Positions 48,046-55,851 are shown, numbered from the stretch's first letter. The stretch is 64,000 nucleotides of DNA from Rikenella sp031549665 (GCA_031549665.1 JAVBPJ010000003.1:1-64000), one strand, 5' to 3'. The notes: generated by a model from the letters alone, not told the origin. Numbers and translations: made by a program.

Positions 48046-48053
48046 CAAAGATA
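48046..48053 (-). promoter_or_regulatory. -7 element TATCTTTG of the structured RNA
   Basis: Perfect minus-strand TAnnTTTG box directly upstream of the predicted RNA 5' end. It lies eight bases from the divergent promoter for the small gene at 48118. Confidence 0.7.
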
Positions 48054-48060
48054 CAAAGAA

Positions 48061-48092
48061 TTTGGGGAAATAACCGTTTTTGTCTACATTTG
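48061..48092 (+). promoter_or_regulatory. Promoter of the 46-residue gene
   Basis: TTTG at 48061-48064, 20-base spacer, TACATTTG at 48085-48092: perfect on both boxes. Confidence 0.8.
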
Positions 48093-48117
48093 CATAAATT
48101 AATTAATTTTAAACACT

Positions 48118-48258
48118 ATGAAAAAACAAAGAACAATGAAAGTGGGTAGAGATGCTGGGACAGGAGAATTTGTAACCATCGATTATGCCAAAAAGCACCC
48201 TAAAACAACTGTAGTAGAAACGATCAAAATCCCCGTTCCGCCGAAGAAGAAAAAATAA
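48118..48258 (+). CDS. Small basic protein, 46 residues
   Basis: Met-Lys-Lys-Gln-Arg then Val-Gly-Arg-Asp-Ala-Gly-Thr-Gly-Glu-Phe-Val and His-Pro-Lys-Thr-Thr-Val-Val-Glu-Thr, with a Lys-rich tail. Very short proteins with a Val-Gly-Arg-Asp-Ala ... Lys-His-Pro ... Thr-Thr-Val-Glu-Thr pattern recur in databases as hypothetical proteins, without a known function. A perfect promoter and a terminator downstream support a real, independently transcribed gene. Base composition is AT-rich. Confidence 0.65.
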   Translation: MKKQRTMKVGRDAGTGEFVTIDYAKKHPKTTVVETIKIPVPPKKKK

Positions 48259-48295
48259 TCACCGTAGTTGACGGAGTATAATTACCCGAAATGAT

Positions 48296-48332
48296 AACGA
48301 GTGAGGGAGCCGAATCGGCTCCCTCACTCGTT
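48296..48332. terminator. Strong bidirectional terminator
   Basis: An 18-bp inverted repeat built on GAGTGAGGGAGCC, with A-rich and T-rich flanks. It lies between the small gene and the convergent phosphofructokinase. Confidence 0.85.
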
Positions 48333-48353
48333 ATTCGCTGCTTCCGGAGAAGG

Positions 48354-49577
48354 TTAGCGGGTCCACTCAAGGATTTTGTAGAAGTCGTACTCTTCGGGGT
48401 TGTCCACGAATTTCGAAGCTCCCTTGTAGTCCTCGGGGGTGATGTAGTGCAGGTTGTTCTGAATGATCTGCTGTACCTTGCGCGATTCGACATCCACCAG
48501 ACGGGGTCTGATTTTGCCCTTTTCGTCGGCTACGTCGTCCATAAAGAGCGGCTCTACCGAACCGTCGCGGCCCACGGTTACCATGCATCCGCTGTGTCCG
48601 GCCTGGTAGAGTTCGTACACGCCCAAGCCAAGCTGGGTAGCGTACGAGAGGTCGTAGGCGATCGGACGGCAGCAGCGCAGTTCGTAGCCGATTTCGTTGG
48701 GGCGGCTCTTCACTTTGATGCGCAGGGTTTTCATTTTCTGCTGTACCATCATGTTGAAAATGTGCGACTTGCTCACGTTGCCCAGTTCGGGGTGTCCGTG
48801 TTCGTCGTAGGTGAACTGCACGCCGGTGCCGATCACGTCGTCGTCGCTCATGAAGTGGAATACCCCCTCCGAGATGATGGCTACCCCATAGGGAATACCC
48901 AACAGGCGGCGTTTCACCATCGAGGAGATCACCAGCCGGGTGATTTTATCGAAGGTGATGGGCGTTTTGTTGAACATTTCGGGGAAGATGATCATCGGGT
49001 AGTGGCAGGCGGCGCCGATGCCGAAAGCCAGGTGGCCGGCTTCGCGGCCCATGGCCGACACGACGAACCAGTTGCCGCTGGTGCGGGCGTCTTCGTACAG
49101 GGTGGTGGCGAGCTTAACGCCCTCCTCTTTGGCCGAGTTGTACCCGAAGGTGGGGTATCCGGCGGGCAGGGGCAGGTCGTTGTCGATGGTCTTGGGTACG
49201 TGGATGTTGGAGACTTCCAGGTTTTGCGTTTTCAGGTACTTGGACATCCGGTTGGCGGTCGACGCGGTGTCGTCGCCCCCGACGGTTACCAGCACCTTGA
49301 CGTTGTATTTTTCGAAGAAATCGGTGCGGAACTCTTTGTCGGTGGGTTTGTAGCGGCTCATCACCAGGGCCGAACCTCCGCGCGAGTAGATGTTGTCGGC
49401 GGTGTCGAAGTCGAGGTATACAAAGTCGGGTTCGTCGGAGACGAGGCTCTTGAAGCCGCCGTTCAGCCCGATGACTTTGTAGCCGTTTTGGCTGAAAATT
49501 TTGGTTACGGCGCTGATCACCGTGTTGATTCCGGGGGCGGGTCCGCCGGCGCACAGAATGGCAACTGCTTGTTTCAT
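48354..49577 (-). CDS. pfp: 6-phosphofructokinase, PPi-dependent type by motif
   Basis: 407 residues from ATG 49577. The phosphoryl-donor motif reads Val-Gly-Gly-Asp-Asp-Thr (about residue 107); ATP-dependent PfkA has Gly-Gly-Asp-Gly. The next motif is Pro-Lys-Thr-Ile-Asp-Asn-Asp-Leu-Pro with Lys in place of Gly. Both changes are the established signature of PPi-dependent phosphofructokinases. It phosphorylates fructose-6-phosphate, reversibly if PPi is the donor. It lies 71 bp downstream of the aldolase, so the two glycolytic steps are linked. Confidence 0.88.
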   Translation of the reverse strand: MKQAVAILCAGGPAPGINTVISAVTKIFSQNGYKVIGLNGGFKSLVSDEPDFVYLDFDTADNIYSRGGSALVMSRYKPTDKEFRTDFFEKYNVKVLVTVGGDDTASTANRMSKYLKTQNLEVSNIHVPKTIDNDLPLPAGYPTFGYNSAKEEGVKLATTLYEDARTSGNWFVVSAMGREAGHLAFGIGAACHYPMIIFPEMFNKTPITFDKITRLVISSMVKRRLLGIPYGVAIISEGVFHFMSDDDVIGTGVQFTYDEHGHPELGNVSKSHIFNMMVQQKMKTLRIKVKSRPNEIGYELRCCRPIAYDLSYATQLGLGVYELYQAGHSGCMVTVGRDGSVEPLFMDDVADEKGKIRPRLVDVESRKVQQIIQNNLHYITPEDYKGASKFVDNPEEYDFYKILEWTR

Positions 49578-49648
49578 AAGTTGGTTTGGGTTCGTGTTGA
49601 AAAAAGGGGGCGCGGTGTCGATCCGGCCCCTTTTGGTTGCTCTGGTTG

Positions 49649-50719
49649 TTACAGGGTGTTGATGCAGTTCAGGTCCTGGAAGGCGATCTTCATCCGTTCG
49701 ATGATCGAGGCCTCGCCGGCGCGGAGCCACACGCGGGGATCGTAGTACTTTTTGTTGGGTTTATCGGCCCCTTCGGGGTTGCCGAGCTGCGCTTGCAGGT
49801 AGCCTTCGTTTTTGATGTAGTACTGGCGGATACCATCCCAGAATGCCCATTGGGTGTCGGTGTCGATGTTCATTTTGATGACGCCGTAGGTGATGGCTTC
49901 CTGGATTTTTTCGGGTTCCGATCCCGAACCGCCGTGGAATACGAAGTTCACGGGTTTGGCGGCCGTTCCGAGTTTTTGCTGGATGTACTCCTGCGAATCG
50001 TGCAGGATGCGGGGGTTGAGTACCACGTTGCCGGGTTTGTACACGCCGTGTACGTTGCCGAACGAGGCGGCGATGGTGAAGTTGGGCGAAACTTTGCTCA
50101 GCACTTCGTAGGCTTCGCATACTTCCGAGGGTTGGGTGTAGAGTTTCGAGCTGTCCACGTGGGTGTTGTCCACGCCGTCTTCTTCCCCGCCGGTGATGCC
50201 GAGTTCGATTTCGAGGGTCATGCCCATTTTGCTCATGCGGGCGAGGTATTTCGCGCAGATTTCGAGGTTTTCGGCCAGCGGTTCTTCCGACAGGTCGAGC
50301 ATGTGCGAACTAAAGAGGGGTTTGCCGGTGGCGGCGAACTCTTTTTCGCTGGCTGCCAGCAGGCCGTCGATCCAGGGAAGGAGTTTTTTGGCGGCGTGGT
50401 CGGTATGCAGAATCACGGGTACGCCGTAGGCTTCGGCTACGGTGTGGATGTGCTTGGCGGCCGAAATGGCGCCCAGTACGGCTGATTCCTGCCCTTCGAG
50501 CTTGAGACCCTTACCGGCGTAGAAGGCGGCTCCGCCGTTCGAAAGCTGGATGATTACGGGGGAGTTTACCAGGGCGGCGGTTTCGATCACGGCGTTGACG
50601 GTGTCGGTGCCGGTTACGTTAACGGCCGGGATGGCAAATCCTTTTTCTTTGGCGTAGGCAAAGAGTTGGCCTACTTTTTCGCCGGTCAGTACGCCTGCGG
50701 GGAACTTTTTGTCGCTCAT
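49649..50719 (-). CDS. fbaA: Class II fructose-bisphosphate aldolase
   Basis: 356 residues from ATG 50719; the size and motifs match class IIA. The zinc-ligand region is Ile-Leu-His-Thr-Asp-His-Ala-Ala-Lys-Lys-Leu-Leu-Pro-Trp, later Val-Phe-His-Gly-Gly-Ser-Gly-Ser, and Val-Ile-Lys-Met-Asn-Ile-Asp-Thr-Asp-Thr-Gln-Trp. It splits fructose-1,6-bisphosphate into triose phosphates. It is promoter-proximal to the phosphofructokinase. Confidence 0.95.
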   Translation of the reverse strand: MSDKKFPAGVLTGEKVGQLFAYAKEKGFAIPAVNVTGTDTVNAVIETAALVNSPVIIQLSNGGAAFYAGKGLKLEGQESAVLGAISAAKHIHTVAEAYGVPVILHTDHAAKKLLPWIDGLLAASEKEFAATGKPLFSSHMLDLSEEPLAENLEICAKYLARMSKMGMTLEIELGITGGEEDGVDNTHVDSSKLYTQPSEVCEAYEVLSKVSPNFTIAASFGNVHGVYKPGNVVLNPRILHDSQEYIQQKLGTAAKPVNFVFHGGSGSEPEKIQEAITYGVIKMNIDTDTQWAFWDGIRQYYIKNEGYLQAQLGNPEGADKPNKKYYDPRVWLRAGEASIIERMKIAFQDLNCINTL

Positions 50720-50809
50720 AATCGGAGTGTTGAAGTGTTTTATGGTTGGTTGTTTAGTCGTTCGAAAGCTGGTTTTGCGCGTGGTGCGCCGAACCCCCAA
50801 ATTTAGGGG

Positions 50810-51181
50810 TTATTTTTGGATTTTGGCCAGGAATTTCGCGTTATCAATGATAAAACGGGTGTGGGTGCCGTGTCCGATCGGCCCGTACGGGTCGCTGGCG
50901 GTGAGGGTGAACTCGATGCTGCGCCCTTCGATGTGGGTGATCGTGGCGGTGGCTTCGATCGGCTGCCCCACTCCGGTGGCGCGGGTATGGCTGACCGAGA
51001 CGGCGGTGCCTACACTTCCCTGCCCCGCTTCCAGGTGGGGCGCAAGGGCCAGCATGGCGGCGTTTTCCATCAGGGCGATCATGGCCGGTGTGGCCAGTAC
51101 GGGCAAAGCTCCCGATCCCAGGTATTCTGCCGTTTGGGCGTCGGTTACCTGCGCGGTCGAGGTGTGGCTGCTGCCAATCAT
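50810..51181 (-). CDS. Thioesterase-family (hotdog) protein, FlK-like
   Basis: 123 residues from ATG 51181. The hotdog pattern shows Val-Leu-Ala-Thr-Pro-Ala-Met-Ile-Ala-Leu-Met-Glu-Asn-Ala-Ala (about residues 28-42), Gly-Thr-Ala-Val-Ser-Val-Ser-His and Pro-Ile-Gly-His-Gly-Thr-His. This is the fluoroacetyl-CoA thioesterase-like subfamily in which Thr, Glu and His form the active site. The acyl substrate is unknown. Its ATG shares a base with the stop of the flavodiiron gene (TAATG), so translation is probably coupled. Confidence 0.85.
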   Translation of the reverse strand: MIGSSHTSTAQVTDAQTAEYLGSGALPVLATPAMIALMENAAMLALAPHLEAGQGSVGTAVSVSHTRATGVGQPIEATATITHIEGRSIEFTLTASDPYGPIGHGTHTRFIIDNAKFLAKIQK

Positions 51182-52386
51182 TAGGCTTCGCGGATGTTGG
51201 CGGCCATTGCGGCGGCCAGGGCGTCGCAGGCGGCCAGCTTTTCGGCGGTGGGTATGCCCTGGATGTCGACGGCCGGAGCCACCTGTTCCCATTTGATCTC
51301 TTCGGCAAAGGCCAGCAGGTTGCGCACCCCGCCGCCGTTCCAACTGTACGATCCGAACAGGCCCAGTTTGCGCTCTTTCAGGCCCATGTGCAGGATTTCG
51401 CGGGTGAGCTGCTCCATCAGCGGGAACATTTGGGCGTTGTAGGCGCAACTGCCAAGGATCACTCCCTTGTAGTTCCACAGGTCGTTGATCAGGTACGAGA
51501 TGTGGGTTTTCGATACGTCGTGTACCTTGATTTTCCGCACGCCGTTCTCGGACAGGCGGCGGGCGATGTAGTCGGCCGTGCGTGCGCCGTTGCCGTACAT
51601 CGAGGCGTAGATGATCACCACTCCCTCTTCGGCCTGGTAGCGGCTCCAGCGGTCGTACAGCCCGATCACGTACCCCGGATCGGTGCGCCAGATGGGGCCG
51701 TGCAGCGGGCAGATGGTTTTGATTTCGGCTCCTTTGAGCTTTTCGAAGGCTTTTTGCACCATGTTGCTGTATTTGCCCACGATGTTCGAGTAGTAGCGCC
51801 GCATTTCGCTGTCGTAGCGGCCGGGTTCGATTTCGTCGTCGAAGAGTCCGCCGTCCAGCGTGCCGAACGTGCCGAAGGCGTCGGCCGAAAACAGGATGCC
51901 GTCCGCAAGGTCGTAGCTCATCATCGTTTCGGGCCAGTGTACCCAGGGGGTGAAGACGAATTTCAGGGTATGGCGGCCGAGCGGCAGGGTGTCGCCGTCG
52001 TTCACCACCAGCGCATGGGGCGAATCGGCCCCGATGCCGTAGTACTCTTTCAGGATCGAGAAAGTTTTGGCATTGCCCACCACTTTGACCTCCGGCCAGT
52101 GGCGTACGATTTCGCCGATTTCGCCCGAATGATCGGGTTCCATGTGGTTGATAACAAGGTAGTCGAGCGGCTTTCCTTGAAGCAACAGTTCAATTTGGTC
52201 GAGGTAGTTGCCGGCACTCCCGTTTTCGAGCGTATCGACCAGGGCGGTCTTTTCGCTGTCGACAATCAGGTACGAATTGTACGACACGCCGTCGGGCAGC
52301 GGCCACAGGTTTTCGAAGAGTTGCTTGCGGCGGTCGTTCGCGCCGATCCAGTAGATATCCTGACAAACGTTTACTTTGGGGTACAT
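51181..52386 (-). CDS. fprA: Flavodiiron protein (FprA-type flavoprotein)
   Basis: 401 residues: an N-terminal MBL-like diiron domain with His-Met-Glu-Pro-Asp-His-Ser-Gly (about residues 80-87) and a C-terminal flavodoxin domain with Ile-Tyr-Ala-Ser-Met-Tyr-Gly-Asn-Gly (about 259-267, FMN phosphate loop). It reduces O2 (or NO) to water without radicals, protecting anaerobic enzymes. It is upstream of the coupled thioesterase and 70 bases downstream of the hydrogenase. Confidence 0.95.
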   Translation of the reverse strand: MYPKVNVCQDIYWIGANDRRKQLFENLWPLPDGVSYNSYLIVDSEKTALVDTLENGSAGNYLDQIELLLQGKPLDYLVINHMEPDHSGEIGEIVRHWPEVKVVGNAKTFSILKEYYGIGADSPHALVVNDGDTLPLGRHTLKFVFTPWVHWPETMMSYDLADGILFSADAFGTFGTLDGGLFDDEIEPGRYDSEMRRYYSNIVGKYSNMVQKAFEKLKGAEIKTICPLHGPIWRTDPGYVIGLYDRWSRYQAEEGVVIIYASMYGNGARTADYIARRLSENGVRKIKVHDVSKTHISYLINDLWNYKGVILGSCAYNAQMFPLMEQLTREILHMGLKERKLGLFGSYSWNGGGVRNLLAFAEEIKWEQVAPAVDIQGIPTAEKLAACDALAAAMAANIREA

Positions 52387-52456
52387 GGGCGTACGGGGGA
52401 TTTAACGGGTCCTCTTTGGCGGATGCGGCACCAACGGCGCCGCACCGCAAGGAGGG

Positions 52457-53884
52457 TTATTTACTGAGTTCTTTGATTTGGCGCACGGCCACTTTGGGGT
52501 TGGCGATCACGTTGCAGCCGTTGATGCAGCCGCCCTCGCAGGCCATCACTTCGACCATGTTGCCCGGACACGACTTGGCGTAGCCGCGCAGTTCGCGGAT
52601 GGTCGTTTTGTCGATGCCGCTGATGACGATGGGTTTGATTTCGATGGCGCAGTCGGGCGGGAGCGCTCCGGCCACGGCGTTCATCACGCCTTCGCTGGCG
52701 GCGTAGCCGCGGCTGCTGGCGAGGATCGAACCGTCGAGCTGCTCTTTGCTCTCCTTGAACACGTCCACTCCCATGGCCACGAACATCGTACCCAGCTCTT
52801 CGAAGCTGAGCATCAGGTCGACGTTGGGGTCGTGGTAGGCCTCTTTGCGCTTGGCCAGGCAGGGGCCGACAAAGACGATCACGGCCTCGGGATGCTCGCG
52901 GCGGGCGATCTCGGCGGCATAATACATCGGGCTGCGGGTGTGCGAGACGTAGGGGGCGATTTCGGGAATGTGCTTCCCGGCCAGCATGTAGTACGACGGG
53001 CAGCACGAGGTGGTCATGAAGGGTTGCTCTCCCCCGCCCACCTTCTCGACGAATTCGGCGGCTTCGTGGGCGGTGGTTACGTCGGCCCCCCTGGCTACCT
53101 CCATCACGTGGTCGAAGCCCAGTTTTTTGACGGCTTCGAGGATGTTGGGCAGCGAGGTCTTGAACTGTCCGGCGATGGCCGGAGCCACCAGCGCCACCAC
53201 CTCTTTGGGCGAGTTGAAAGCGCGGAAAATTTCGATCAGGTGCGATTTTTCGACCACTGCTCCGAACGGACAGGCGCTGATGCAGCGGCCGCAGTAGATG
53301 CACGTATGGGGGTCGATGTGTTCCTTGCCTTGTTCGTCCTTGCTGATGGCGCCCACGGGACACGACTCTTCGCACGGCACGGGGATGTAGATGATGGCGT
53401 GGAAGGGGCAGTTTTTTTGGCAAAGCCCGCAGTTCACGCACTTTTCGGAGACGATGTGGGCCTGTCCGTTTTCGAAACGGATGGCGTCTTTGGCGCAGTT
53501 TACTTCGCAGGGCCGGGCCACGCAGCCGCGGCACATGTTGGTAACCACGTAGTTTACTTTCACGCAGGCGTCGCACGCCTCGGTCATCACCGACAGGGGG
53601 TTGTCCGACACCTTGGGCCGGTCCATGGCCTGGCGGGTGTATTCGGCCAGGGAGGTCATTTCGTCCACCTCTTCGTCGATGCCGAACCCGAGCGCTCCCA
53701 TGGCGCGGTACTTGAGCATCGCGCGGTCTTTGTAGACGCAGCAGCGCGATATTTCGCCGCCGCGCGGACGCATCAGGTAGGGAATGCGGTCGATCTGCTG
53801 TTCCAGCTGGTTGTCTTTCAGGAGTTTGATCATGCGGGTGAGCAGCTCGCGCCGCAGGATCATGGTGTTGTTGGTTGTAGCCAT
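52457..53884 (-). CDS. [FeFe] hydrogenase, group B-like
   Basis: 475 residues from ATG 53884. It carries cysteine-rich ferredoxin-like segments (Cys-Arg-Gly-Cys-Val-Ala-Arg-Pro-Cys, Cys-Val-Asn-Cys-Gly-Leu-Cys-Gln-Lys-Asn-Cys-Pro and Cys-Ile-Tyr-Cys-Gly-Arg-Cys-Ile-Ser-Ala-Cys-Pro). The H-cluster motifs follow: Thr-Ser-Cys-Cys-Pro-Ser-Tyr (L1), Val-Gly-Pro-Cys-Leu-Ala-Lys-Arg-Lys (L2) and Val-Met-Ala-Cys-Glu-Gly-Gly-Cys-Ile-Asn-Gly-Cys (L3). L1 Ser-Cys-Cys-Pro and L2 Gly-Pro-Cys differ from group A (Thr-Ser-Cys-Cys-Pro-x-Trp and Met-Pro-Cys). It should exchange electrons between ferredoxin and H2 in the cytosol. No maturases (HydE, HydF, HydG) are in the window. Confidence 0.88.
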   Translation of the reverse strand: MATTNNTMILRRELLTRMIKLLKDNQLEQQIDRIPYLMRPRGGEISRCCVYKDRAMLKYRAMGALGFGIDEEVDEMTSLAEYTRQAMDRPKVSDNPLSVMTEACDACVKVNYVVTNMCRGCVARPCEVNCAKDAIRFENGQAHIVSEKCVNCGLCQKNCPFHAIIYIPVPCEESCPVGAISKDEQGKEHIDPHTCIYCGRCISACPFGAVVEKSHLIEIFRAFNSPKEVVALVAPAIAGQFKTSLPNILEAVKKLGFDHVMEVARGADVTTAHEAAEFVEKVGGGEQPFMTTSCCPSYYMLAGKHIPEIAPYVSHTRSPMYYAAEIARREHPEAVIVFVGPCLAKRKEAYHDPNVDLMLSFEELGTMFVAMGVDVFKESKEQLDGSILASSRGYAASEGVMNAVAGALPPDCAIEIKPIVISGIDKTTIRELRGYAKSCPGNMVEVMACEGGCINGCNVIANPKVAVRQIKELSK

Positions 53885-53895
53885 TGCGTTAGGCG

Positions 53896-54162
53896 CTATG
53901 TGCTTTGTTGGTTTTCGATTTGTCGGCGGATTTCGGCCACCACTTTGGTCAGGGTGGCTCCGGTAACCAGCTCGCTGCCTACCAGCACGTAGGGGGCTTT
54001 TCCGTTCCCCTCGCGGTTGCAGTAGTCCAGGCAGGTCGATCCGCGGATCTCCACTTTGTCGGCCAGGTGTTGGGGCAGGTGTTCGGGCAGCAATTGCAGT
54101 TCGGCGCCACCCATCACGTAGCAGAGGGTGCCGGTACATATCTTAACGGTGAGCTTCTCCAT
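53896..54162 (-). CDS. Thioredoxin-like 2Fe-2S ferredoxin (NuoE/HydC-like)
   Basis: 88 residues. Cluster ligands are in Ile-Cys-Thr-Gly-Thr-Leu-Cys (Cys-X4-Cys, about residues 9-14) and Ser-Thr-Cys-Leu-Asp-Tyr-Cys (about 43-48). The fold matches the C-terminal half of NuoE. It lies 11 bases upstream of the hydrogenase on the same strand and is probably its electron-transfer partner. Confidence 0.88.
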   Translation of the reverse strand: MEKLTVKICTGTLCYVMGGAELQLLPEHLPQHLADKVEIRGSTCLDYCNREGNGKAPYVLVGSELVTGATLTKVVAEIRRQIENQQST

Positions 54163-54264
54163 ATTGTTATTTGATTAACAGTCGAAAGAGCCACAAAGGT
54201 ACGTATTTTTTTGCGGTTTCCGGCGAAAACTCTTCCGGAGCGGGGCCTGGTAGCGAGGGGGGAA

Positions 54265-54756
54265 TTACAGGAATTCGACGGTAACGGATTTCCCGAATTT
54301 TTGCACCAGCAGGTTTTCGATCGACCGGATCAGCGTGGTGCGTTTTTCGATGGGCAACCCGCTGTGCGCCGGGTTGACGGCCTGTCCCACAAGGATGTGA
54401 ACGGCGGGAGCCGCAAGCAACAGACGGATCAGGGTGTAGTCGGTGCCGGAACCCTCGAACGAATCTTCCACGGCCATCCGTTCCCGCACGCGGGCCAGGG
54501 TGATCACGCCCTCGGTAACGAGGTCGATCCCTTCGATGTTCGAGGTGGGGGGAAGTCCCGACGGGTCGCGTTCGAGCCGTACGTGCAGTTCGCGCTCCAA
54601 TTCGCGGGCCACGATGGCGGCGGTGGTGCCTCCGCAAATCGCTTTCGGGCCGGGCCACTGCCCGATCCGTCGGGCCAAAAGGGGGTCGTTGGCGGGATCG
54701 AACGGCGCTCCCGAACAGAGTAAAACGGGGGGATTATTTGAGGTGGGATCCGTCAC
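54265..54756 (-). CDS. C-terminal SpoIIE-type fragment in hydrogenase cluster
   Basis: 163 residues. It holds Ile-Cys-Gly-Gly-Thr-Thr-Ala-Ala-Ile-Val-Ala-Arg-Glu and Glu-Gly-Ile-Asp-Leu-Val-Thr-Glu-Gly-Val-Ile-Thr-Leu, which I recognise as the C-terminal region of SpoIIE-family phosphatases commonly encoded beside [FeFe] hydrogenases. The PP2C-like catalytic domain usually preceding it is absent here, and upstream sequence is occupied by CDGSH genes (23-bp overlap). It could be a truncated relic or a free-standing regulatory domain. The 102 bases between it and the ferredoxin gene hold no gene. Confidence 0.65.
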   Translation of the reverse strand: MTDPTSNNPPVLLCSGAPFDPANDPLLARRIGQWPGPKAICGGTTAAIVARELERELHVRLERDPSGLPPTSNIEGIDLVTEGVITLARVRERMAVEDSFEGSGTDYTLIRLLLAAPAVHILVGQAVNPAHSGLPIEKRTTLIRSIENLLVQKFGKSVTVEFL

Positions 54757-54934
54757 AAAAGGGTTGCTTTTGGGAACGTCCGCAACGGCAGAGCGTTACG
54801 CCGATGTGTCTTTGTTGTTCGGTCAGCGCGATCGGCTTGCCGTCGAACCCGATGATTTCGATGTTGCCCTGTACGATCACCGGGCCATGATGCAGCAGTT
54901 TAACGACAACGGGGTCGGGCTCTTTCTTTTCCAT
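54734..54934 (-). CDS. CDGSH iron-sulfur protein
   Basis: 66 residues from ATG 54934. The cluster motif is Cys-Arg-Cys-Gly-Arg-Ser-Gln-Lys-Gln-Pro-Phe-Cys-Asp-Gly-Ser-His near the C-terminus, binding a [2Fe-2S] with three Cys and one His. It lies seven bases after a second CDGSH-containing gene and probably arose by duplication of that domain. Role in redox or iron handling is inferred. Confidence 0.82.
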   Translation of the reverse strand: MEKKEPDPVVVKLLHHGPVIVQGNIEIIGFDGKPIALTEQQRHIGVTLCRCGRSQKQPFCDGSHLK

Positions 54935-54941
54935 GGGGGGC

Positions 54942-55430
54942 TTAGCTGCGGAAACGGGCGCGGAAGTGGGTTCCGTCGCAAAAGGGTTGGTCGTTCGACA
55001 GTCCGCAGCGGCAGATCGAGGCCATGCGCGGGGTTTGAATCGGGCGGTTGTCGGGGTCCAGCACGGTGTAGTTTCCCTCGATGGTGAGCGGGCCGCCCCG
55101 GTATACGGTGATGCGGGCCACGGGTTGGTTGCCGCCGGTCTCCGGGAAAAGGGCCTCCATCTCCTGCTTGAAGATTTTTGGCGAAGGGTCGCTCTCGTTG
55201 CGCTCGGGGTCTTCCCACAGGAAAGTGAGCGCGCGCGTGGGACAGGCCTCGACAATGGCGATGATCTCTTCGGTGGTTCCCCCCTCCATATTCACCCAGG
55301 GGCGTTTGATGGGGTCGAACACCCGCCGCAGCCGCGTGAAGCAGACTCCGGCATGGATGCATTCGGAAGGCTGCCAGACCACGGTGATTACGCCGTTGCT
55401 GTAGCGACGGTTTCTATTCGTCGTCCTCAT
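54942..55430 (-). CDS. (4Fe-4S)-binding plus CDGSH protein
   Basis: 162 residues. An N-terminal Fer4_19-type domain (Gln-Pro-Ser-Glu-Cys-Ile-His-Ala-Gly-Val-Cys and Val-Glu-Ala-Cys-Pro-Thr-Arg-Ala-Leu) is joined to a C-terminal CDGSH motif Cys-Arg-Cys-Gly-Leu-Ser-Asn-Asp-Gln-Pro-Phe-Cys-Asp-Gly-Thr-His. The combination binds two different clusters. It overlaps the acidic protein gene upstream by 17 bases and is seven bases from the CDGSH paralogue. Confidence 0.88.
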   Translation of the reverse strand: MRTTNRNRRYSNGVITVVWQPSECIHAGVCFTRLRRVFDPIKRPWVNMEGGTTEEIIAIVEACPTRALTFLWEDPERNESDPSPKIFKQEMEALFPETGGNQPVARITVYRGGPLTIEGNYTVLDPDNRPIQTPRMASICRCGLSNDQPFCDGTHFRARFRS

Positions 55431-55734
55431 CTCCTCCCGAATCGGCGATTTGGTCTGCGCCGCTGATCTCCTCCTCTTCCTCCGAATAGTAGTCTTTTTC
55501 GAGCTCCTCCTCGGGTTTGGTGTCGATTTTTACGTCCACCTTTACCAGGTAGCTGGTGTCTTCGGTTTCGAGCGGAACAACATAAAAAAATTCGCCGCTG
55601 GGCTTGTTCACGCGGATCATCGCGTCGCTGTACCCCAGGGGATACCGGGCCTTGAAGGCTTCGAGCAGCGCGTCGGAGAGATTTGCATAGCTGATGGCGA
55701 TCTTTTTCTTCTGATTTTCTGCCGGGTTTGCCAT
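55414..55734 (-). CDS. Acidic small protein, unknown
   Basis: 106 residues from ATG 55734. A folded-looking N-terminal ~75 residues (Lys-Lys-Lys-Ile-Ala-Ile-Ser-Tyr-Ala-Asn-Leu-Ser-Asp, then Val-Asn-Lys-Pro-Ser-Gly-Glu-Phe-Phe-Tyr-Val-Val-Pro) is followed by a very acidic Glu/Asp tail. No family recognised. It overlaps the 4Fe-4S/CDGSH gene by 17 bases and is divergent from ligA. Confidence 0.75.
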   Translation of the reverse strand: MANPAENQKKKIAISYANLSDALLEAFKARYPLGYSDAMIRVNKPSGEFFYVVPLETEDTSYLVKVDVKIDTKPEEELEKDYYSEEEEEISGADQIADSGGDEDDE

Positions 55735-55833
55735 ATTATTCGGTCGATGGTGTTGGGAAAATTTCTGCAAGTATACGCAAAAAACGGAACTGCCAAACCG
55801 ATGCAACAATTTTTCTTTCTCTGCGCGAATCCC

Positions 55834-55841
55834 TATCTTTG
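55834..55841 (+). promoter_or_regulatory. -7 element TATCTTTG of ligA
   Basis: Exact box ending ten bases before the ATG, leaving a leader of only a few bases. Confidence 0.65.
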
Positions 55842-55851
55842 ACCTGCCCTT

